This document shows positions 55,664-64,000 of a stretch of 64,000 nucleotides of DNA, piece by piece; position 1 is the first letter of the stretch, and the number at the start of each line of letters is the position of its first letter. The stretch comes from Clitopilus passeckerianus (lineage: Eukaryota; Basidiomycota; Agaricomycetes; Agaricales; Entolomataceae), in the NCBI GenBank assembly GCA_944990035.1, contig CALYLX010000126.1:1364001-1428000 (forward strand), written 5' to 3'. The translations under genes and the position numbers were made by a program. The notes under the pieces were generated by a model. That model had not been told where the DNA came from. It did no database searches and worked only from the letters and a program-made list of their open reading frames with translations.

Positions 55664-55732
55664 AAGGCGAGTTTGAAGGTGTTTGCCGAACCAAATATTC
55701 TCGTCTCGATCACTCTCACAGGCTCAACGTGA
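55664..55732. promoter_or_regulatory. 69-bp bidirectional promoter, SR-rich protein / cyclin L
   Basis: The divergent ATGs are 69 bp apart. Contains no TATA box. Both products are RNA-processing proteins, so joint control is likely. Confidence 0.65.
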
Positions 55733-56742
55733 ATGTCTGCGCTGAACCTCTACCCGTTGGCTTCACTTCAGCAGATTGAGAAAACACCATCGAGTGCAGA
55801 TGGGATACCGGAGGACTTGGAAGAGGATCTTAGAGCCTACGGGTGTAAGATGATACACCAAGCTGGGATTCTGTTGAAACAGTAATTCAGCACTTTTGGT
55901 TCAATCGAGCGTTACTTCTCTCAAATACAGAAAACAGGTTGCGGTAGCTGCTGCCCAAATTCTCTTCCAGAGGTTCTGGTATGTCTCTTCTATGAAGAGC
56001 TTCAGTGTTGGGGTGCGTGGTCTGGCTTGGTCCTGAGGTCTGCACCAGCTTATGACACTTCAGGACGTTGGGATGGGTGCACTATTCCTTGCTTCTAAAC
56101 TCGAAGAGTGCCCACTTCACATACGGGACCTTGTCAACATCTATGACCTCTTGCTACAGCGAGACGCATACCAGCTGCAGCTCAACGAGACCAAGCCATT
56201 CAAATATGCACCCATGTCATACTTTGGCTCGACTTTCTATGAGCTCAAGGATGCCATCGTCGTCTCCGAAATGCAGATACTGAAACGGCTAGGCTTTAAC
56301 GTGCATGTGGTGCTACCTTACGGGACTCTGGTGAATTATCTACGTGTCCTTGGTCTGATTTCCAATGAGGACGTTGTTTCAAGAGCCTGGGGGTACATAA
56401 ATGACGCGTGTGTTCCTTCCATTCGATCCCAGAAGAGCCAGACTAAATTGTTGGGATATTGACAGATTCCAATCGCCCGTATTCGCGCTCTACCAAATCC
56501 CTGTCATAGTTTGTGCTGCAATACTCCTTGCCGTACGGCATCTATCTATACCACTGCCTCCTAACTGGTGGGAGCTATTTGATGCAGCTTGGGAAGATGT
56601 TTGGAGTATATGTGGCTACATCATGCGACTCTATCGTGATAGGTCGATTGAGGACCAGTCTAGAGTTATTGGGATGGTATCTAAGAAAGAGGTTCGCAAA
56701 TGGTTAGAGGCACATGTAGAGGGCCATTATGTTGAACAATAG
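55733..56742 (+). CDS. CCNL: Cyclin L-like (transcription/splicing cyclin)
   Basis: MSALNLYPLASLQQIEKTPSSADGIPEDLEEDLRAYGCKMIHQAGILLKQ is the cyclin-L signature start (ADGxxxxxExDLRxxGCxxIxxAGILLxxxQ). KQVAVAAAQILFQRFWYVSSMKSFSV and DVGMGALFLASKLEECP, RRIRDV-like HIRDLVNIYD, the second fold VSEMQILKRLGFNVHVVLPYG, YINDA|LQTPVFALYQIPVIVCAAILLAVR, then LPPNWWELFDAAWEDVWSICGYIMRLYR. Cyclin L pairs with CDK11 in mammals and regulates RNA polymerase II transcription and pre-mRNA splicing. The RS-rich C-terminal tail of animal cyclin L is absent; an SR/RD-rich protein is encoded next door on the other strand. Confidence 0.88.
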
Positions 56743-56906
56743 TATTCTAAATTAGACCAATGTTGTCTATATTTTTCCAAGGCTATACAAGGTGCTTTGC
56801 TTTTTTTTGAGGGGAAGCACTGCCAAGACGAATATACACGTGACGGCGCGAGCCATAAACCGATAACTTGCCGACTCGAGCGTCCAAAGTTACGAAGACC
56901 ATAACC

Positions 56907-59623
56907 ATGCTTGATCACTGTTCCATTTCACACAAAGGTATCGTCGTCGTCGCTGCTCTCGATGCTGAGCTGGTTATCTAACTCAGTGTCCATGTTACAG
57001 GCGGCCTCGTCCTCTGGTCACGGTCATTCACGCCAGAAGCAGCGCAACTGGCTTCATCCTCGGCTTCTCCAGTGAACTCACTCATACGAGAAGCGCTAAT
57101 CGAAGGACGAACAGCGGAGGAACACTATGAGAAAGATGGTTATGCTGTCAAATGGACGTTCGTAAACGACCTTGAACTTATTTTCGTCGTACGCCAGCCT
57201 CTCCACATACACCTCCGCTCGCTAGCTCACGCTGTAAAAATGTTTCCGCAAGGTGGCATATCAACGTATATTGCAACTGACATATGTTGGCGACCTCTTG
57301 GTAGCTCTGAAGACACTGTTCTTAAAGTACTTTGAACCATTCCTCAAATCTTTTGTCGCTTCTCTGCACGCTATCAACTCCGGCAAGCTCACTGAAGCTG
57401 ATGCTTTGACTTGGGATTTCAAGAAGGCTTTCGAAGGATGGGATGCGGTTTTCGATAAGATTCTGAAAGGATTGGAGGATAAGGCTGCACAGGTGCGTAT
57501 TTTTCAGGCTATAACTACTGCGAGACCGAACTAGGCACTTAGGACCGTAAAAATCGCCTGCGCAGCTCCGCACGCACTGCTATTGTCGAACCTATTACTC
57601 CTCCCTCTGCGGACGAGAATACTAGTATGTTTCTTCCCAATTCTTGATGACCTGTTGACTGATATCCCGTTTATTAGCTCCTTCGGCTTCGTCAGATGTC
57701 CCACATGACGAACAGCAGATTGCGAGAAACGTTCAGGCGTTGAAGAACCGGCTGCGGGGTGGCAAAGGCGGGCGTCGTGGTGGCAGGGTGGCTTCTTATG
57801 CTAAGGAGAAGCCAGTCACATCTGAGTATGTCGCCCACTTCAGACTTAAATCTTGTATAGTCATTCTTACACTTCCATCCATAGCACCGAATCGCCCGGT
57901 AGAAAGCCCACGAAGGCAAAGAGTGGGCGTAAATGGGGGAACGAGCCTATCACAGAATCTGACATGGCTTCGCTTGATTTCTCGGACAAGCCTTCTGACA
58001 ACGAGGGGTCTAACATGGGAGCTTCACAAGATCTGCAAGCTCTTATTGACCAGGCCTCTTTGGGTACACGTACTCAGGATGGTCTTTACGAAGTGAAGGA
58101 CTGGGAGTTTTCCAAGGATAAGGATGCAGACGACTTGATTGCGAGCGCTCTCCAGCAGACGCAGAGCAAGGCGGCTCCCTCGACAGGAACATTAGGGTCC
58201 ATTGGGAGCTTGTTTGCGAGGTTGACGGGTAGCAAGACTTTGACTGAGGAGGATTTGAAGCCTGTGTTGGAGGCGATGAAGCAACATTTGATGAAGAAGA
58301 ATGTAGCAAAGGAGATTTCAGAGAAGGTTTGCGAGGGAGTTGGGGAGAGCTTGGTTGGGAAGAAGGTTGGAGGGTTCCAGAGTAAGTTCATATTTCTCTT
58401 ACATGAGACAACATTATTAACTGGATATAGCCACCAATGCTGCTGTCAGGCTGGCCCTCTCCAATTCGCTCACCCGAATCCTTACGCCAAAGACGTCCAC
58501 GGATCTCTTGTTGTCGATAAGAACAAAATTATCGTCTCCTCTGCCGTCAACGCAACAACGGATGCCATATAGTATCACGTTTGTTGGCGTCAACGGTGTT
58601 GGAAAGAGCACAAACTTGTCAAAAGTCTGCTTCTGGTTAATCCAAAACGGACTACGAGTCTTAATTGCTGCATGTGATACCTTCAGGTGCGTATGATCTC
58701 ACGACTGGGACACAGAGTAGTTTTCTCATTGTTTCATTTGCAGGAGCGGCGCGGTGGAGCAGTTGCGAGTCCATGTCCGCAACCTGAGCATGCTCAACAA
58801 CGGCCAGGATAAGAAGGGCTCTGTTGAACTCTTCGAGCGAGGCTATGGCAAGGATGCCGCGGGCATCGCGAAGGAGGCGATAACTTACGGTGAGACCTAT
58901 CCTCATTCTCGCCAAGTATACTGTGCTTAGCAGGCTGATTCTTACCAGCCCGGGATAACAACTTTGACGTCGTCCTGATTGATACAGCAGGGCGTATGCA
59001 GGATAACGAGGTACGCAACCATTCAATTGCTCCTCGAACTTGTTTCAGAAATCTCATACACTGTTATCTTTCCCATCCCTTCCAGCCACTGATGAGAGCG
59101 CTTGCAAAGGTGAGCAGTTCCGTTCAATCGCACTGAGGACCTACAGACGCTCATCTGCAATTTTCTCATCAACAGCTAGTTGCGGTGAACAACCCTGACA
59201 AGATCATTTTTGTCGGCGAAGCTCTGGTCGGCAACGAAGCCGTAGACCAGTTGACCAAGTTCGACAGGGCGCTGCGTGATTTCTCGTCTGCTTCTGGTGG
59301 CTCTGGGAAGGGCAGAGGAATTGATGGGATGTTGGTTACGAAGTGGGATACGGTTGATGACAAGGTGAGTCCATTCACACTGTTTTTGTGGGGTGAGAAG
59401 CAACGGAAGTTGATATCGGCGCAATTATAGGTCGGCGCTGCTCTTTCTATGACTTATGTTACCGGGCAACCCATCATTTTTGTTGGATGTGGACAAGTGA
59501 GTGATCGTTAAATTATATGTTGCGACGTTCGCCAGATTAATTAAATGTTCATTATCACAGACTTATACTGATCTGCGCCAGTTGAGAGTGGCTAATGTTG
59601 TGCAGGCAATTCTAAACGATTGA
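56907..59623 (+). CDS. SRP101: Signal recognition particle receptor subunit alpha
   Basis: ER docking GTPase for SRP. Start MLDHCSISHK|GGLVLWSR matches the conserved N-terminal longin-like SRX domain. FLKYFEPFLKSFVASL, then a long basic and Ser-rich linker (RGGKGGRRGGRVASYAKEK, KPTKAKSGRKWG), the N domain (LTEEDLKPVLEAMKQHLMKKNVAKEI) and the NG GTPase: G1 VGVNGVGKSTNLSK, LIAACDTFRSGAVEQL, the Asp-loop LIDTAGRMQDNEPL, G4 MLVTKWDTVDDK, G5 VTGQPIIFVGCGQTYTDLRQLRV. Ends ...NVVQAILND. Many introns; the checked joints (gtatcg.., gtacgc..) give the family sequence. Confidence 0.94.
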
Positions 59624-59868
59624 ATATAGTTGGATACGATACCCGGATAATGTACTCTTCAAGGGATCCTAGTTGCTACCTAGTTTGATCAATAATAGTA
59701 GTGTAAAGCAAATGCATGCTATCCAACCTTTTACAAAGAGGGCATTCCACGAAGCAGGGTATGGATTACGAAAGATACAGCAAACTAGATATCAAGCTGA
59801 AAGCAGAATATTTACAGAATAAAGTTACAGAAAAGTAACCAAAAGCAGACAAGAAGGAAGCGGGTAAA

Positions 59869-60777
59869 TTAGACCGTTCTCTCCGGCCGTGGGTTGGCGA
59901 ATGGGTCCGCATCATAATAGGCAGATGGTCGGTTGGGGCTGAGGGCTGAAGTCGACTGGTTGAAAGGGTATTGTGCCTGGGACATCATGGGTTCGTGGAA
60001 CGAAGCCTGGGAGGCATTGCGAGACTCAGCATGGCGGATGAAAGAAGGCCAGCGGCTGAATCTCCTTTGCATGAATTCAGCAGAGGGGGCGACACGTCTT
60101 CTGCGCCTTCGCATGACCAAGATGAATGCAATGATGGCAAGGAAGGCGAGGACGCCGAAGATTCCGCCGACAATTCCGCCGACATTAGTTTTCTTGGAAG
60201 CACCAGAAAGTTCAGCGTTGGTACCGCCAGTACTTTGAGGAGCATCAGAAGTGACATAGACAACGACTTGAGAACCGTTGATGGTGGTTGTTAGTGGTAC
60301 AACCGTACCATGCGTGTGGCTCGCAGAGTCTTGAGGAATCGAGATAGTAGGCGAGGGTGTGCTATCTCCAGAGATAGAAGTTGAATGAGTGGGGTCCGAG
60401 TCCTGAGATGTGGTTCCGGACTGTTCAGGATTACTCGAATGTGAGGAAGAATGTGTGCCAGCATTGTTTGAGTCAGAACCTGGGTTGGTTGGCTCATTAG
60501 TTGGGGAAGAAGGGAGTGTGGTCGGCGAGGAGGCCGGTGGTGGTGTAGGGGTTGGTGTGGGGGTATCCGCGGGCGGTGTTGTGGGCTTCTCAGTAGGAGA
60601 CGGCGATGGCGACGATGGAGGGTCTGGGGTTGGAGTGGGAGTTGGGTCGGGAGCCTTAGTAGTAGGTGGGGGAGGCGCTACAGTAGGCGACTCGCAACCA
60701 TCCTTCCTTCCATTCTTGCAATTGTCATCGTCGTCGTCGTTGTGACCATTGCCTGGATGGCTATGTATGATGCCCAT
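59869..60777 (-). CDS. Mucin-like single-pass membrane protein (Mid2/WSC-like, function unknown)
   Basis: As called (start 60777, MGIIHSHPGNGHNDDDDDN), a 302-aa protein with a Pro/Thr/Ser-rich ectodomain (PTPTPTPDPP, SPTEKPTTPPADT), a juxtamembrane region, one transmembrane helix GGIFGVLAFLAIIAFILVM followed by RRRRRR, and a cytosolic tail ending PFANPRPERTV. This is the layout of cell-wall stress sensors and of other fungal mucins. The ATG lacks a signal peptide, although the ectodomain should face out. A hydrophobic segment in a compatible frame just upstream (60787-60835, FTLLAVLRVAATILVL) may be part of an upstream exon whose start I could not fix. Confidence 0.75.
   Translation of the reverse strand: MGIIHSHPGNGHNDDDDDNCKNGRKDGCESPTVAPPPPTTKAPDPTPTPTPDPPSSPSPSPTEKPTTPPADTPTPTPTPPPASSPTTLPSSPTNEPTNPGSDSNNAGTHSSSHSSNPEQSGTTSQDSDPTHSTSISGDSTPSPTISIPQDSASHTHGTVVPLTTTINGSQVVVYVTSDAPQSTGGTNAELSGASKKTNVGGIVGGIFGVLAFLAIIAFILVMRRRRRRVAPSAEFMQRRFSRWPSFIRHAESRNASQASFHEPMMSQAQYPFNQSTSALSPNRPSAYYDADPFANPRPERTV
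60530..60690 (-). repeat. Pro/Thr/Ser repeat coding tract
   Basis: On the coding strand, PT, PTP and SPSP units recur (TPTPTPDPPSSPSPSP, TPTPTPPPASS). The GGGxGTNGG-like purine periodicity on the plus strand could slip in replication; length may vary between strains. Confidence 0.6.
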
Positions 60778-60892
60778 TTAAGTGCTCACGGAGGACAAGA
60801 ATAGTGGCCGCGACGCGAAGAACGGCGAGCAGAGTAAATGGTAGTCGAGGAGAAAGGAACTAAATTCCCACGCGATTACAATCACCTTACTC
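60778..60892. promoter_or_regulatory. Bidirectional promoter, mucin-like sensor / glyoxalase II
   Basis: 115 bp between divergent ATGs, part of which (60787-60835) may code for the sensor's signal peptide on the minus strand. Confidence 0.45.
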
Positions 60893-61893
60893 ATGTTGCG
60901 CCGAGTCTTCCACAGGAATGTCCGTGCATTCTCTACCTCTCACCGTTTAAACATGAAGGTCGTTCCAGTTCCCGTCAGAGAAGATAATTATGCATACTTG
61001 CTCATTGACGAGCCTTCAAACAAAGCTGCAGCCGTCGATCCCTATGATGTTGACAAAGTAACCGCAGCAGCTGAGAAAGAAGGCGCTCAGATCGTTGCTG
61101 GTATAACCACTCATCATCATTATGACCACTCTGGAGGCAATAAAGTAAGTCAATATAACCTCGGAGCTGCTGCTCTCTGACTGACTGAACGCTTCCTAGG
61201 CATTCGTACGTCTCTTGCGCCACAGCATTAGCCTCCGGGACTGACATCATACCAACCATCAGGCTGCAAAATATCCTGGGGTACCAATCTATGGTGGAAG
61301 CACCCTTTGCGATGCTGCAGACAAGATTGTCAAGGACAAAGAACAATTCAAAGTTGGCGACAACATACACATCCGGTACATTTACCTACAGTGTGCCTAC
61401 TAAATACGTTACTAATCATCCTCAAAGGTGCCTTGCTACCCCTTGCCACACGGAAGATTCTATCTGCTACTACGCCACTGATTCCACCAACAAGAACCAC
61501 CCAGGAGGTGTGTTCACTGGAGACACCCTGTTCATAGGAGGATGTGGTCGCTTCTTCGAAGGCAACGGCACTGATATGGTCAACTCTCTCAACTACCTTG
61601 GTTCCTTGCCTGGAGAAACCATCGTCTACAACGGTCACGAATATACTGACGGCAACGTACGATTCGCTCAGCATATTGACCCCGACAATGCCGCAATAAA
61701 GCGCTTGGTTGCACTCGTGAAGGACAACAAAATTACCACTGGGTTGACCACGATCAAGGATGAGAAAGAATGGAACGTCTTCATGCGCCTTGACTCTCCA
61801 GCTGTCAGGAAGGCGACCAACACCGCCGAAAATATCAATCATGACTATGTCATGCAACAACTCAGAGAGCAGAAGAACAAATACAGAGGGTAA
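60893..61893 (+). CDS. GLO2: Hydroxyacylglutathione hydrolase (glyoxalase II)
   Basis: Hydrolyses S-lactoylglutathione to D-lactate and glutathione, completing methylglyoxal detoxification. MLRRVFHRNVRAFSTSHRLN is a mitochondrial presequence; a second in-frame Met (MKVVPVPVREDNYAY, residue 21) would make a cytosolic form. Metallo-beta-lactamase motifs: THHHYDHSGGNK, then a 6-nt exon (61200-61205, AF) and AAKYPGVPIYGGSTLCDA; PCHTEDSICYYA; VFTGDTLFIGGCGRFFEG; YNGHEYTDGNVRFA. The C-terminal helical domain ends in NINHDYVMQQLREQKNKYRG. Both reading through and splicing the last donor (gtaagt at 61891) give the same final residue and stop. Confidence 0.93.
61200..61205 (+). other. 6-nt microexon of GLO2
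   Basis: GCATTC flanked by TTCCTAG and GTACGT. Adds Ala-Phe to GGNK|AF|AAKYPG, matching the usual GGNKAFAxKYPG. Confidence 0.7.
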
Positions 61894-62106
61894 GTGGCAT
61901 CCAAATCATCGCAGAAAGGTGCTGACTGAAGCAATAGCTGATTATTGAAGATCCAAGTTGTAATGGTTGTTCGCAGAAACTATCGTTGAATTAATCATGT
62001 ATATTAGCCGATCTGGAATCTCGAGGAAACAATTTCAACGTGTCGAATTCGAATTACACCATTTTCTAATGGATATAGTACACGGCCCCAGTATAGAGAT
62101 TTGAAA
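61894..62106. other. Intergenic, convergent GLO2/SFT2 3' ends
   Basis: 213 bp with no gene recognised. Confidence 0.3.
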
Positions 62107-62922
62107 CTACATGCCGAAGACCTTGAGGACGGCACTCCTGGCATATGGGATATATGAGAGCGTATACCACGTGTAAGCCAGGTACTCGATGATAACGAAA
62201 ACTAGCAAGGGCAAGAGTTAATAAACGACGCATGCCAATAGGATGCTGGCTTACTCAGGCAAAGGAGCTGTCGATAGAAAACAATGGTTAGCCGAATATA
62301 TAGAGAAAAGAGAGTTGAACAAACGCACATCACTCTTAATGACGAATATGCCAATGAGCACTAGCACTATGGAGGCAAATAATATGATTGTCGCGACCAC
62401 TCGGATGGGTTTGAACATCTAGAGATCAAAGAATGAGTCCAGTTGGTTTTGAAGAAGGTGAACGGGCGTTACCATCTTCAACTGGTTCCTGAACTAGAGC
62501 ATAACAATTAGTGACCCCACGGGTTGGGACTTCAAGATGAGGGACATACGCCAATTAAGAATCCGGTTCCAGCCAACGACACGACGGTTCCAATAACGAA
62601 GAGTGCTAGAATTCCAATGAGTATGAACAGGCGCGGTACGAGTTCTGCAGAACACTTTACCTGCGAACAGAGCGGTGAGCCCAATGAAGAACAGAATGGA
62701 CCCCAGAATACTCAGAATGAAACCTAGAGCAAGACTGGACAGGTCCTTAGTATAAAGGCGTGAACTATGTAGACAGATGAACACATACCATCCGACGAAA
62801 CCGTATAATCTCTGCGTTCGTGTAAGCCCAAGAAATTTATAGGCAGAGTCTCCTTCAAAGAACTGCGTATCCGGCATGGCGCCTCCAGCAGCCTCCAAGT
62901 TGAACCATCCTTTGCTTGCCAT
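62107..62922 (-). CDS. SFT2: Vesicle transport protein Sft2-like
   Basis: Four-helix Golgi membrane protein of the Got1/Sft2 family, acting in traffic between endosomes and Golgi. Start MASKGWFNLEAAGGAMPDTQFF at 62922. Cytosolic N-terminus, LGLTRTQRLYGFVGW, then four hydrophobic helices assembled over introns (ALGFILSILGSILFFIGL, ...), RVVATIILFASIVLVLIGIFVI, and the end IIEYLAYTWYTLSYIPYARSAVLKVFGM at 62107. The YIPYAR(S/D)xVxKxF end is diagnostic of Sft2. At least five introns; the phases between them are not all checked. Confidence 0.85.
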
Positions 62923-63208
62923 CTCGAATATTATTTTCTGGTGAAAGGCGCTGCGAAAGTCGTGTTGTGGATGGGATAATGCGCAGTCTGAGCTGTGCCA
63001 GCAGCGTGAAGGTAAGGCAACGCCGCAGAGGTCGATGTGTGATGGACTGTGTCTGCGCGTTGTGATCGTATTTACTCGGCTATATCTGGCTTCACAACAT
63101 TGAATTCAAAACTGTGGTATAAAAGTACATGTTGTTCATAGTTCCGGATCCACCGGTAGAATCTGTTGGTATGCAAGAAATACAGCTAACTATTGGTTCT
63201 TTGTGTTC
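62923..63208. other. Divergent 3'/5' flank, no gene seen
   Basis: 286 bp; SFT2 upstream and Argonaute 3' flank. Confidence 0.3.
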
Positions 63209-64000
63209 CTAGACGAAATACATCCGATTCTTGAGGCGATCGTTGATATCGTTCCAGTGTTGCTGGAAGAACTCCAGGTTGACATTGTCCTCCGATGAGG
63301 CGACTGAGGCAGCGTCAGAACCTCCGGAAACAGCATCGTCGAAATGGAATTTGGCTCGACGGCAAACAAGCTGCTGAAATGAGTATGTTTCGTAAGTGAT
63401 GTTATCTGGTCACTTACGTCGGCGTCTGAGAAGCAGATTTCGAATGTCAGATATAATATCAAAACCGTTGAAAGGATGGACTCACAATAGACGGGAGCTG
63501 GCACCTTTACAGACCGGGTAGAGCGAGCGTAGCAATGGCAAAGTGCGAATCTGGTCATAGATAATGTTTAATGCGTTCATTAGATACGTCAGGCCTAAAC
63601 GTCACTTACGACATTTCTTGAATCCTGGATAGGTATATCGTCAGTAATTTGCAGTAAGATATCCAACGGACACATACTTATCAAGAGGGATCTGAGGAGA
63701 ATTCACTAGTACCGTATAATGGCTAGGCCGACTTGCTAGAAGTGGGGTATTTCAAAGTGAAAAAAGACCCAAGAATATTCTGGTAGGTAACTTACTCCCC
63801 TTCAATCCCGACTGGGACTGCAAATAAAAGTCCCTGTAGAGGGGATGGTTGATTCCTGAACGAATAAACAATCAGAAAACGAAGATCATGTACTGTATCA
63901 CACACCTTGAGATGTAACGAATCCGGCCGGTAAATTACCATTTCCTTTCTGATCTTCCTGTCGCTGATCAGGGAAGAATCGGAAATGGTGCCGCTTGCCA
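63209..64000 (-). CDS. Argonaute (QDE-2-like), C-terminal Piwi part only; 5' part beyond window
   Basis: RNA interference effector. Piwi motifs in order: KRHHFRFFPDQ, GNGNLPAGFVTSQ|GINHPLYRDFYLQSQSGLKG|TSRPSHYTVLVNSPQIPLDK, IQEMSFALCHCYARSTRSVKVPAPVYY|AD|LVCRRAKFHFDD, and the end HWNDINDRLKNRMYFV with the usual MYF(V/A). Two exons are microexons: 63418-63425 (8 nt, Ala-Asp) and 63610-63624 (15 nt, IQEM). The fourth residue of the slicer tetrad is Asp (YYAD), not His as in human Ago2 H807; AtAGO2-type enzymes share this. The exon after the 8-nt one has tandem acceptors CAGCAG; the distal one gives ADLVCRR, the family form. The catalytic DED residues are outside the window. Confidence 0.9.

Noticed and set aside
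55219..55719. 166-aa minus-strand open frame with His/Val/Glu-rich sequence
   Set aside because: It is another frame of the RD/RS repeats and starts upstream in the shared promoter.
1..64000. rRNA, tRNA, CRISPR array, transposable element, virus-like gene
   Set aside because: I looked for tRNA cloverleaf B-box motifs, regular repeat-spacer arrays, transposase/reverse transcriptase motifs and capsid or replicase motifs and saw none.

Overview
The window reads as nuclear DNA of an agaricomycete (mushroom-forming basidiomycete). It is gene-dense and intron-rich: introns are about 50-70 nt with GT(A/G)NG donors and CTNAC-like branch sites, intergenic gaps are short, and the gene set is typically fungal (Zn2Cys6 factor, GH5_9 glucanase, NADH-GOGAT, Mss51, Argonaute). 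I found no rRNA, tRNA, transposon or CRISPR array. Gene models were built by hand-splicing so that protein family motifs stay in frame; only splice sites I checked are quoted.

Layout. 1-3192 (-): 5' part of NuA4 subunit Eaf1/Vid21, running off the left edge. 3727-6565 (+): membrane-anchored GH5 exo-beta-1,3-glucanase. 7071-9520 (+): replication factor Cdc45. 9665-11196 (-) and 11285-14444 (+): divergent mitochondrial pair, scramblase (Aim25-like) and mitochondrial IF2. 14559-15975 (-): CHORD-CS Hsp90 co-chaperone. 16762-23585 (+): NADH-glutamate synthase. 23687-25408 (-) and 25519-26350 (+): divergent MSS51/HIS3. 26418-29759 (-): M13 metallopeptidase. 29876-31373 (-): CUE-AlkB-zinc finger fusion. 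31526-32316 (+): unknown Pro-rich protein. 32625-34409 (-): M24 aminopeptidase P-like ectoenzyme. 34764-35244/35401 (+): small secreted cationic heptad-repeat protein. 35544-38229 (-): long-chain acyl-CoA synthetase. 38492-39547 (-): penta-EF-hand protein. 39794-41116 (+): HAD hydrolase. 41283-41676 (-): QCR10. 41882-43202 (+): NOP16. 43921-46891 (+): Zn2Cys6 factor. 47553-48126 (+): tiny zinc-ribbon protein made of very small exons. 48455-49461 (+): Ypt1/Rab1. 50047-50600 (-): unknown. 51131-51579 (+): mL49. 51845-53548 (+): PdxS/SNZ. 54038-55663 (-) and 55733-56742 (+): SR/RD-rich protein and cyclin L with start codons 69 bp apart. 56907-59623 (+): SRP receptor alpha. 59869-60777 (-): mucin-like membrane sensor. 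60893-61893 (+): glyoxalase II. 62107-62922 (-): Sft2. 63209-64000 (-): C-terminal Piwi part of an Argonaute.

The genes are mostly housekeeping and do not form one pathway cluster. The most interesting signals are an AT-AC intron that must be removed to encode the metal-binding HHxxE motif of HIS3, a one-polypeptide fusion of a ubiquitin-binding CUE domain with an AlkB dealkylase and a zinc finger, many microexons (5 to 18 nt), a small secreted amphipathic peptide gene with an alternative Cys-rich end, and three places (acyl-CoA synthetase, HAD, PdxS) where a 1-2 nt indel separates the sequence from the family consensus.
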